Shown one piece after another: positions 15,227 through 22,977 of a stretch of 22,977 nucleotides of DNA. The DNA comes from Elioraea sp051860475. Lineage in GTDB: Bacteria; Pseudomonadota; Alphaproteobacteria; Acetobacterales; Acetobacteraceae. The stretch covers positions 1 through 22,977 of the forward strand of contig NZ_JBHYDW010000067.1 of the NCBI RefSeq assembly GCF_051860475.1, given 5' to 3'. Position 1 is the first letter of the stretch. Each line of letters begins with the position of its first letter. The notes beneath the pieces are model-generated. The model worked only from the letters and a program-made list of their open reading frames with translations, was not told the origin of the DNA and searched no databases. Position numbers and translations under genes: made by a program.

Positions 15227-17104
15227 CTAGACGAGAGCGCCCTTGATCTCGTCCAGACTCGCCGGGTCGTCGATGGTCGGCGGCACGACGTAGTCCTGCC
15301 CGTCGGCGATCTTCCGGATCGTGGCGCGCAGCACCTTGCCCGAGCGCGTCTTCGGCAGGCGCGGCACGACGCGGGCGGTGCGGAACGCAGCCACGGGCCC
15401 GATGCGCTCGCGCACCATCGCCACGAGCTCGCGTTCAAGCGTCGCCTCGTCCTTGGTCACGCCCGCCTTCAGCACCACGAGCCCCAGCGGCACCTGGCCC
15501 TTCAGCGCGTCCTTCACGCCCACCACCGCGCACTCGGCCACATCCGGGTGCGCGGCCAGCACCTCCTCCATCGCGCCGGTGGAGAGCCGGTGCCCGGCGA
15601 CATTGATGATGTCGTCGGTGCGGCTCATCACCCACACATAGCCGTCGTCGTCGATCATGCCGGCATCGGCCGTGGTGTAGTGGCCCGGGTGCTGGCTCAG
15701 ATAGGCGTCGCGGAAGCCCGCGTCGTTGTTCCAGAGCGTCGGCAGGCAGGAGGGCGGCAGCGGCAGCCTGACGACCAGATCGCCGATCGTGCCGCGCGGC
15801 ACCTCGCGCCCGGCCTCGTCGAGCACGCGCAGATCGAAGCCGGGGCTGGGCTTGCCGCCCGAGCCGGGCTTGACCGGAAACAGGCCCAAGCCCCGGAAGT
15901 CGCCGGTGATCGCCCAGCCCGTCTCGGTCTGCCACCAATGGTCGATCACCGGCTTGCCGAGCAGTGTCTCGGCCCAGGTGACCGTGTCCGGATCGCAGCG
16001 TTCGCCGGCGAGAAACAGCGCCTCAAGCCGCGAGAGATCGTGGCGCCGCAGGATCCGCCCGTCCGCGTCCTCGCGCTTGATCGCGCGGATCGCCGTCGGC
16101 GCGGTGAACATCGCCTTCACGCCATGCTGCGCGCAGACGCGCCAGAACGCGCCGGCATCCGGCGTGCCGACAGGCTTGCCCTCGTAGACGATGGTGGTGC
16201 AGCCGGCGAGCAGGGGGCCGTAGACGATGTAGGAGTGCCCGACCACCCAGCCGACATCCGAGGCCGCCCAATAGACGTCGCTGGCGCCGACGCCATACAG
16301 CATCGCCATCGAGTTCATCAGCGCGACCGCGTGCCCGCCATTGTCGCGCACGATCCCCTTGGGCCGCCCGGTCGTCCCGGAGGTGTAGAGGATGTAGAGC
16401 GGATCGGTCGACGCGACCGGCACGCAGGCGTGCGGTGACGCGGCAGCCTCCGCCGCGAGCAGATCCTCGTCGCGACCGGCGGTCAGATCGCAGATATGCT
16501 CGGGCCGTTGCAGGATCAGGCAGAACGCGGGCTTGTGCGGGCTGAGCGCGATGGCGGCGTCGAGCAGCGGCTTGTAGGCGATTGTGCGGCCGGGCTCGAG
16601 CCCGCAACTCGCCGAAACGATCGCCTTGGGCTTGGCGTCCGCGATGCGGCTCGCGAGCTCGGCGGCGGCGAAGCCGCCGAACACCACCGAGTGGATCGCG
16701 CCCAGCCGCGCGCAGGCGAGCATGGCGATCACCGCCTCGGGCACCATCGGCATGTAGACGATCACCCGGTCGCCCGTCGTCACCCCGCGCGCGGCCAGCG
16801 CGCCGGCGAGCCGCGCCACCCGATCCGTCAGCGCGGCATAGGTCAGCGCCTCGATCCGCCCGGTCATCGCGCTGTCCCAGATCAGCGCCGGCTGGCCGCC
16901 CCGCCCGGCAGCGACATGGCGGTCGAGCGCGTTGAAGCAGGTGTTCAGCCGCCCGCCCGGGAACCAGCGACCGTACACACCCTCGCCGGCGTCGAAGCCG
17001 GCCCGCGGCGGCGTGTCCCAGTCGATCAGCCGTGCGCGCTCGCTCCACCACCCGGCGGGCTCGGCCCGCCAGGCCGCGTAGGTCGCCTCGTATCCGCTGG
17101 ACAT
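15227..17104 (-). CDS. prpE: Propionyl-CoA synthetase (PrpE-type acyl-CoA synthetase)
   Basis: A 625-residue AMP-forming acyl-CoA synthetase that activates propionate (or acetate) with ATP and CoA. The ACS N-terminal domain carries WDTPP and RLNTCFNALDRHV. The P-loop is YTSGTTGRPKG. IDHWWQTETGW fits the PrpE pattern and differs from the DTWWQTETGG of the acetyl-CoA synthetase elsewhere in this window. The C-terminal adenylation-domain Lys is Lys 590 in LPKTRSGKVLRATIRK, the residue commonly acylated to control the enzyme. The ATG at 17104 is preferred over a frame reaching 17359 because family homology starts at MSSGYEATYAAW; AGGGG lies about 10 bases upstream. Length matches PrpE. No methylcitrate-cycle genes are nearby, so the route of propionyl-CoA use is not shown here. 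Confidence 0.9.
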   Translation of the reverse strand: MSSGYEATYAAWRAEPAGWWSERARLIDWDTPPRAGFDAGEGVYGRWFPGGRLNTCFNALDRHVAAGRGGQPALIWDSAMTGRIEALTYAALTDRVARLAGALAARGVTTGDRVIVYMPMVPEAVIAMLACARLGAIHSVVFGGFAAAELASRIADAKPKAIVSASCGLEPGRTIAYKPLLDAAIALSPHKPAFCLILQRPEHICDLTAGRDEDLLAAEAAASPHACVPVASTDPLYILYTSGTTGRPKGIVRDNGGHAVALMNSMAMLYGVGASDVYWAASDVGWVVGHSYIVYGPLLAGCTTIVYEGKPVGTPDAGAFWRVCAQHGVKAMFTAPTAIRAIKREDADGRILRRHDLSRLEALFLAGERCDPDTVTWAETLLGKPVIDHWWQTETGWAITGDFRGLGLFPVKPGSGGKPSPGFDLRVLDEAGREVPRGTIGDLVVRLPLPPSCLPTLWNNDAGFRDAYLSQHPGHYTTADAGMIDDDGYVWVMSRTDDIINVAGHRLSTGAMEEVLAAHPDVAECAVVGVKDALKGQVPLGLVVLKAGVTKDEATLERELVAMVRERIGPVAAFRTARVVPRLPKTRSGKVLRATIRKIADGQDYVVPPTIDDPASLDEIKGALV

Positions 17105-17193
17105 GCCGCGCCGCCCCTGTCCGGTCCGCTCCCGCGGCAAGCCTGCGTCAAATCGACCGAATCGTGCAATGTTGGGGACTTCACGGCCTTTTC

Positions 17194-17222
17194 GTGGCAG
17201 GCGCGGCAGGGCAGAATACAAT
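17194..17222 (+). promoter_or_regulatory. Sigma-70-type promoter for the small ORF
   Basis: GTGGCA (17194-17199) and TACAAT (17217-17222) are separated by exactly 17 bases and lie 21 bases upstream of the ATG at 17244. GAAGGA at 17231-17236 supplies the ribosome site. The match is 4 of 6 at -35 and 5 of 6 at -10. This is one of the few readable promoters in the window. Confidence 0.45.
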
Positions 17223-17243
17223 CGTAGGGGGAAGGAACGGGGA

Positions 17244-17465
17244 ATGGCAGACAACCCGACCGACTCGCCCGGCCCGTCGCCGGACGGATTGCTGGCCTGT
17301 CTGAGGGCGCTGGCCCAGGAGGCCGAGGCGCTCGGCCTCACCGTGACGCGCGACGCCATCCTGCGCGCCGCCGCCCGGCTGCTCGGCGAGGCGGCCGAAC
17401 GGCTGCCGGACCATCCGGGGACGGCGCGGCTGCTGGGGGCGGGTGGCGGCTGCGGCCTGAACTGA
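17244..17465 (+). CDS. Small protein of unknown function
   Basis: 73 residues, not recognised. The ATG at 17244 has a clear GAAGGA seven bases upstream and a promoter-like pair before it, which argues that the gene is real. After a Pro/Ser-rich start (DNPTDSPGPSPDG) the chain is a helical, mildly acidic segment (LLACLRALAQEAEALG, then TRDAILRAAARLLGEAAERL) and a Gly-rich end GAGGGCGLN. No signal peptide or membrane helix is seen. The same frame is open upstream to 17103, but that part lacks a ribosome site. It diverges from prpE and converges with the c-di-GMP gene at a 12-base gap. Confidence 0.65.
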   Translation: MADNPTDSPGPSPDGLLACLRALAQEAEALGLTVTRDAILRAAARLLGEAAERLPDHPGTARLLGAGGGCGLN

Positions 17466-17477
17466 GGCCGGCAGGCG

Positions 17478-19817
17478 TCAGGTGGCCAGGACCGGCGTCC
17501 GCGCGGGCTCGACGAGCCGCGGCACAGGCGGGCCGAACAGGAAGCCCTGCGCCTCGTCGCAACCCTCGGCGCGCAGGAAGCCGAGTTGCTGCTCGGTCTC
17601 GACGCCCTCCGCGAGCACGGGAATGCCCAGACTGTCCGCCAGCGTCAGCACGGCGCGGATGATGGCGCGCGCCTGCTCGCTGCGCTCGATCTCGCCCATG
17701 AACGAGCGGTCGAGCTTGATCTTGTCGAACGCGAAGGCCCGCAGCATCGACAGCGATGAGTATCCGGTGCCGAAGTCGTCCATCGCGATCGACACGCCGA
17801 GCGCCTTGATCTGGCCGAGCAGCTCGGCGGTGCGCGTGGGCTCGCTGATCAGCGCCGTCTCGGTGATCTCGAGTTCGAGCCGGGCGGGCGGGAGGCCGGT
17901 CTCGCGCAGCGTCCGCTCGATCAGCTCGGGCAGGTCGGCCGCGGCGAGCTGAACGGCCGAGACATTCACCGCGATGCGCTGCGGCGCGCGCCAGGTCGCC
18001 GCCTGCGCGCAGGCCGTGCGCAGCACCCAGGCGCCGATCGGAAGGATCAGGCCGGTCTCCTCGGCAAGCGGGATGAAATCGGAGGGCGGAATGAAGCCAC
18101 GCTTCGGGTGGTGCCAGCGCAGCAGCACCTCGTAGCCCGTGATCGCTCCGGTCGCGACCGAGACCTGCGGCTGGTAGTGCAGCGCGAACGCCTCCTGCGC
18201 CAGGGCCTGGCGCAGGTCGGTCAGCATCTGGCGGCGCACCCGCACCGCCTCGTCCATCGCCTCCTCGTAACGGCAGACCCGTTCGACCGGCGCGGACTTG
18301 GCACGCTGCATCGCGAGCTCCGCATTGTTGACGAGCGCCGTGGCGCTGGCGGCATCATCCGGGAACAGCGCGACGCCGATGCACGCGCCACAGACGATGT
18401 CGGTCTCGGCGACCGTGACGGGGTGGCCGAGCGCGCCGGCAAGGCGGTGCGCAAGCTCGAGCGCGGCGTCACGCCCCGAAACCGGTGCCAGGGCGACGAA
18501 CTCGTCACCGCCGAGGCGGGCGACGGACGCGCCGTCGCCCAGTGTGTGCGCGAGGCGCCGCGCGAGCGTCTGCAGCAGCAGATCGCCGACCGCATGGCCG
18601 TAGAGGTCGTTCACCTCCTTGAACCGGTCAAGATCGATCGCCAGCAGCGCGATCCGGCCGGGCGGGGCACAGGCGGCGACCGCACCCTCCAGCGCCTCGA
18701 GGAAGCCCGCGCGGTTCGCCAGGCCGGTCAGCCCGTCGGTGCGCGTGAGCTGGGCGATCCGACACTCCTGTGCGAGGCGCGGGCGCAGGTCGCGCACGGC
18801 GTACACCATCAGCCCCGGCTCGCCAGGGCGCGCCGGCTCGCTGCTCGTCGCCACCTCCACCGGGATCGCCGCACCCTCGGCCGGGCGCAGTGCCGCGCGC
18901 GTGACCGCGCCCTCGCCGATCGCCTCGGGCCCGTCGAGCCAGGCCGCGAAGGCGCCGCCGAGCAGCGCCGCGCGCGGCATGCCCGACAACGCCTCGAATG
19001 CGGCGTTCACCTCGACGATCCGGCCGCGCTGCTCGATCACCATGCCGCCCGCGGCGCTCTCCGCGAGATGGCGCAGCCGTGCGGCCGCCTCCTCCCGCGC
19101 CTGGTGGTCCACCAGGTAGCTCGCCGCGCCGGTGCCGAGCAGCAGCAGCCCCACGCCCGCGATCGCGACCGCAAGACCGGCGCGCGCCGCATCGGTGGTC
19201 GGCGCACCCTCAGGCGGGGCGAAGGGCAGCAGCGTCAGGGCCGCCATGCCGGTGAAGTGCAGCGCGACGATCGCGAGCGCGAGCAGCCCTGCCGCGCCAA
19301 GCCGTCCGCCCGCCGAGCTCACCCGCACCGCGCGGCCGAGCGCCAGCGCGCCGAGGCCGATCGCGACCAGCACAGAGGCGGCGACGACCCACGCGTCCCA
19401 CTGCACCGCGGCCTCGACCGTGACGGCGCCCATCCCCGTGTAGTGCATCGCCGCGACCGTCGCGCCGAGGATCGCCCCGCCCGCCTCGGGCGCGCGCGGA
19501 TCGCGCTGCGCGGCAAGCGCGAGCGCGCCGGCGCTGCCCAGGATCGCGATCAGCAGCGAGAGCGCGGTCTCGCCGGGCGCGTAGCCGATCGGCACGCCGG
19601 GGCGGTAGGCGAGCATGGCGACGAAATGGGTGCACCAGACGGTCGCTCCGGCCGCGACCGCGCCGAGGAAGATCCAGCCCGCGTGCGACAGGCCGAAGCT
19701 GGCACAGACACGCGCGCAGAGCCGCACGGACACCCACGCCCCGAGCAGGCAGACCGCGCCGGCGAGCACGACCATCCAGGGGTCGTGTGCGGCGCCGAGA
19801 CAGGACAGGATACGCAT
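17478..19817 (-). CDS. MHYT-PAS-GGDEF-EAL cyclic-di-GMP signalling protein
   Basis: 779 residues. Residues 1-225 form a seven-helix MHYT sensor domain with its repeated His motifs: WCTHFVAML, MHYTGMG (His 125) and LHFTGMAAL; MHYT domains are proposed to bind metal and sense diatomic gases. A PAS-like domain follows (about 250-365). The GGDEF domain has an intact signature at 436-440 but no RxxD inhibitory site just before it. The EAL domain keeps all major motifs: EVLLRW (563-568, Val replacing Ala), AVNVS, LELEITET, MDDFGTGYSS, KLDRSFM and AEGVET. Both synthesis and hydrolysis of c-di-GMP are thus possible. The ATG at 19817 gives the usual MHYT N-terminus (MRILSCLGAAHDPW); a GTG at 19847 would add ten residues. 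Neither has a strong ribosome site. Confidence 0.93.
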   Translation of the reverse strand: MRILSCLGAAHDPWMVVLAGAVCLLGAWVSVRLCARVCASFGLSHAGWIFLGAVAAGATVWCTHFVAMLAYRPGVPIGYAPGETALSLLIAILGSAGALALAAQRDPRAPEAGGAILGATVAAMHYTGMGAVTVEAAVQWDAWVVAASVLVAIGLGALALGRAVRVSSAGGRLGAAGLLALAIVALHFTGMAALTLLPFAPPEGAPTTDAARAGLAVAIAGVGLLLLGTGAASYLVDHQAREEAAARLRHLAESAAGGMVIEQRGRIVEVNAAFEALSGMPRAALLGGAFAAWLDGPEAIGEGAVTRAALRPAEGAAIPVEVATSSEPARPGEPGLMVYAVRDLRPRLAQECRIAQLTRTDGLTGLANRAGFLEALEGAVAACAPPGRIALLAIDLDRFKEVNDLYGHAVGDLLLQTLARRLAHTLGDGASVARLGGDEFVALAPVSGRDAALELAHRLAGALGHPVTVAETDIVCGACIGVALFPDDAASATALVNNAELAMQRAKSAPVERVCRYEEAMDEAVRVRRQMLTDLRQALAQEAFALHYQPQVSVATGAITGYEVLLRWHHPKRGFIPPSDFIPLAEETGLILPIGAWVLRTACAQAATWRAPQRIAVNVSAVQLAAADLPELIERTLRETGLPPARLELEITETALISEPTRTAELLGQIKALGVSIAMDDFGTGYSSLSMLRAFAFDKIKLDRSFMGEIERSEQARAIIRAVLTLADSLGIPVLAEGVETEQQLGFLRAEGCDEAQGFLFGPPVPRLVEPARTPVLAT

Positions 19818-19938
19818 GGGATCGTGGGCACCAACCAATAGCGTCACAGTTCCAGCCGTTCCATGGCCCGCGGCCGGTTAATAATGTACGGCCCCTGGGC
19901 TGCCCTGCAGGCGGGGCTGATGCGCGCGGGACGGAGCC

Positions 19939-20664
19939 ATGGGCGAGGGGTTCGGCGGCTGGCTGGGGCGGATGATGCGCGCGACCGCGGGGCATCTGCT
20001 GACGCCGAGCCATGACGAGCGCCGTCGCCGCCTGGTCGAGCCGCTGCTGCTGCCCGAGGGGCCGCTGGCGGCCTGTCACTTCGTCGTGTTCGACCTCGAG
20101 ACCACCGGACTCGCGCCCTCCCGCGGCGACCGGATCGTCGCGATCGGTGCGGTGCGCCTGCGCGGCGGGGTCGTCGACGCCGCCGACAGCTACGCGACCT
20201 TCTGCCACCCGGGACGGCCGATCCCGGCCGCCAGCACCGCGATCCACGGCATCACCGACGCAATGGTGCGCGACGCCGTGGGCTGGCCGGAGGCGGTCGC
20301 CGCGTTCCACGCCTATGCCAAGGGGGCGGTGCTGGTCGCGCACAACGCCGCCTTCGACCTGACCTGCCTGCATCTCGCCGAGCCGCGCGCCGGCGTCTCG
20401 TTCGCCATGCCGGCGCTGTGCAGCATGCGGCTGTCGCTATGGCTCGATCCGACGCAGACGGATCACAGCCTCGATGCGCTGGCGGCACGGCACGGCGTCG
20501 TCGTCGCGGGGCGGCACGACGCGCTCGGCGACGCGGTCGCCACCGCGCACCTGTTCGCCGACATGCTGCGCCGCGCCGAACTTGCCGGCGTGCGCGACCT
20601 CGACGACCTGATGCGCCGGACGCGGATGCGCGAGTCGATCGCCGCCGGCGCGGTGCAGTTCTGA
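19939..20664 (+). CDS. DnaQ-like DEDDh 3'-5' exonuclease
   Basis: A 241-residue protein with a DnaQ/RNase T-fold exonuclease domain. The five catalytic residues are all visible: Asp 52 and Glu 54 in VFDLETTG, Asp 140 in HNAAFD, and His 193 and Asp 198 in GRHDALGDA. The first 45 residues are an Arg-rich extension without a known domain. It could be a stand-alone epsilon-like proofreader or a nuclease with another role. ACGGAG lies just before the ATG at 19939. The gene is divergent from the c-di-GMP gene and 246 bases upstream of acs on the same strand. A similar exonuclease sits beside acetate-permease genes in Pseudomonas (general knowledge, not checked here), so the link to acetate use may not be chance. 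Confidence 0.88.
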   Translation: MGEGFGGWLGRMMRATAGHLLTPSHDERRRRLVEPLLLPEGPLAACHFVVFDLETTGLAPSRGDRIVAIGAVRLRGGVVDAADSYATFCHPGRPIPAASTAIHGITDAMVRDAVGWPEAVAAFHAYAKGAVLVAHNAAFDLTCLHLAEPRAGVSFAMPALCSMRLSLWLDPTQTDHSLDALAARHGVVVAGRHDALGDAVATAHLFADMLRRAELAGVRDLDDLMRRTRMRESIAAGAVQF

Positions 20665-20676
20665 TCGCCGCCGGAC

Positions 20677-20738
20677 GACCAGGCGTGGGTCGCGGGCGCG
20701 TCGGCGTGCCCTGCCGCGCCTCGGCGGCGCGCCTGGTC
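20677..20738. repeat. Long-range inverted repeat after the exonuclease gene
   Basis: GACCAGGCG (20677-20685) and CGCCTGGTC (20730-20738) are perfect 9-base inverted arms separated by 44 GC-rich bases, beginning 12 bases past the exonuclease stop. It may form the stem of a larger RNA structure or a cruciform. Function unknown. Confidence 0.4.
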
Positions 20739-20775
20739 TGCGTCCCGCCCGACCACCCCGTCCGGCTGATCTCGA

Positions 20776-20825
20776 CCCTCGCGCGCCCGGCGCCGGCGCG
20801 AGGGGTCTCCCCTCGCCCCCCTCGC
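20776..20825 (+). promoter_or_regulatory. Alternative-hairpin element in the acs upstream region
   Basis: A single GCGAGGGG segment (20798-20805) can pair upstream with CCCTCGCGC (20776-20784 with 20796-20804, 9 pairs) or downstream with CCCCTCGC (20809-20816, 8 pairs, 3-base loop). A third copy, CCCCTCGC, follows at 20818-20825. The structures are mutually exclusive. The element is 86 bases upstream of acs, beyond the exonuclease stop, and could be a terminator/antiterminator switch in the acs leader or simply the exonuclease terminator. Neither hairpin is followed by a T-run. Confidence 0.45.
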
Positions 20826-20910
20826 ATCGGCTAGGTATTGACCCAGAACAAGGCGCGCGCGGGCGCCGCATGGCCCCGTCCGCGCACCGCAACGACTGGG
20901 GAGACCGCCG

Positions 20911-22866
<1,956 letters not shown>

Positions 22867-22869
22867 GAA

Positions 22870-22894
22870 GGGATGGGGGGTGTGGGGGGAAGGG
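22870..22894 (+). other. G-quadruplex motif directly after acs
   Basis: Four G-tracts of 3, 6, 6 and 3 bases are separated by loops of 2, 3 and 2 bases, starting 3 bases after the acs stop. This meets the usual G-quadruplex pattern on the coding strand, so it could form in the acs mRNA 3' end. It overlaps the first base or so of the following hairpin. Confidence 0.55.
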
Positions 22895-22907
22895 CCTTGC
22901 GGCCCTT
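22890..22907 (+). terminator. Hairpin downstream of acs
   Basis: AAGGGCC and GGCCCTT form a perfect 7-base stem with a 4-base TTGC loop, 23 bases past the acs stop. Only a short pyrimidine-mixed sequence follows (GTAACTCTGGTG), so it is a likely but not canonical terminator. Confidence 0.55.
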
Positions 22908-22920
22908 GTAACTCTGGTGT

Positions 22921-22949
22921 CCGCAATCGTCATAGAGTGACGGTTGCGG
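22921..22949. repeat. Second, longer hairpin downstream of acs
   Basis: CCGCAATCGTCA and TGACGGTTGCGG form a 12-pair stem around the 5-base loop TAGAG; the single non-Watson-Crick position is a U-G wobble in RNA on the plus strand. It is a stronger structure than the first hairpin and could be a second terminator, an mRNA-stabilising end or a dispersed palindromic repeat unit. The window ends 28 bases later. Confidence 0.5.
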
Positions 22950-22977
22950 TGGCGGGCGGGAGCCCGACTGGCCCTGG

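Noticed and set aside
18108..19841. 577-codon plus-strand open frame opposite the MHYT-GGDEF-EAL gene
   Set aside because: Shadow frame with Arg-rich composition; the minus-strand protein has complete domain motifs over the same bases.
20838..20866. TTGACC as the -35 element of an acs promoter
   Set aside because: The position 17 bases further on is GGGCGC-like, with no -10 resemblance, so it was not listed as a promoter.

Overview
The window is about 23 kb of very GC-rich DNA with strong G/C preference at third codon positions. It carries an OmpR/EnvZ-type two-component system, a PEP-CTERM surface protein, a MHYT-GGDEF-EAL protein and acyl-CoA synthetases. This fits a free-living, high-GC alphaproteobacterium, most plausibly Rhodospirillales/Acetobacteraceae; the family assignment is inference from gene content and composition. 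No rRNA, tRNA, CRISPR array, IS element or phage gene was seen. The DNA is densely coding and no gene-free stretch exceeds 300 bases.

Layout. 86-4572: a GMC-family flavoprotein oxidoreductase (minus) diverges from a divergent phosphoenolpyruvate carboxylase-like gene (plus). 4577-6951: two minus-strand genes of unknown function, coupled by an ATGA overlap, converge on the PEPC-like gene. 7041-9002 (minus): a crotonase-fold protein, an AlkA-type DNA glycosylase and a small exported His-rich protein. 9193-11231 (plus): a response regulator and histidine kinase, also ATGA-coupled. They diverge from the exported protein gene across a spacer holding a 10-bp direct repeat that looks like a response-regulator box. 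11240-13594 (minus): an Asp/Glu-racemase-like protein, an exported hypothetical protein and an MFS transporter. 13719-14309 (plus): a YqaA-type DedA membrane protein flanked by two related hairpins. 14370-17104 (minus): propionyl-CoA synthetase, then a PEP-CTERM protein downstream of an AT-rich palindromic spacer. 17244-17465 (plus): a small conserved-looking ORF with a recognisable promoter. 17478-19817 (minus): the MHYT-GGDEF-EAL c-di-GMP protein. 19939-22866 (plus): a DEDDh exonuclease followed by acetyl-CoA synthetase. The window ends in a G-tract/hairpin cluster after acs.

Metabolic theme. Acetyl-CoA synthetase, propionyl-CoA synthetase, the PEPC-like protein, a crotonase and an MFS carrier of monocarboxylate-porter type suggest use of short-chain organic acids with anaplerotic support. 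The other theme is envelope and surface biology: the two-component system with its exported neighbour, the PEP-CTERM protein, the DedA protein and c-di-GMP turnover.

The strongest unexplained signals are: an abrupt switch of leucine codon use inside acs (2 of 26 TTG before about position 22190, 13 of 16 after); mutually exclusive hairpins in the acs leader; a possible Cys-Gln thioester pair in the PEP-CTERM protein; the PEPC-like protein with rebuilt catalytic loops; and the coupled pair of unknown genes.
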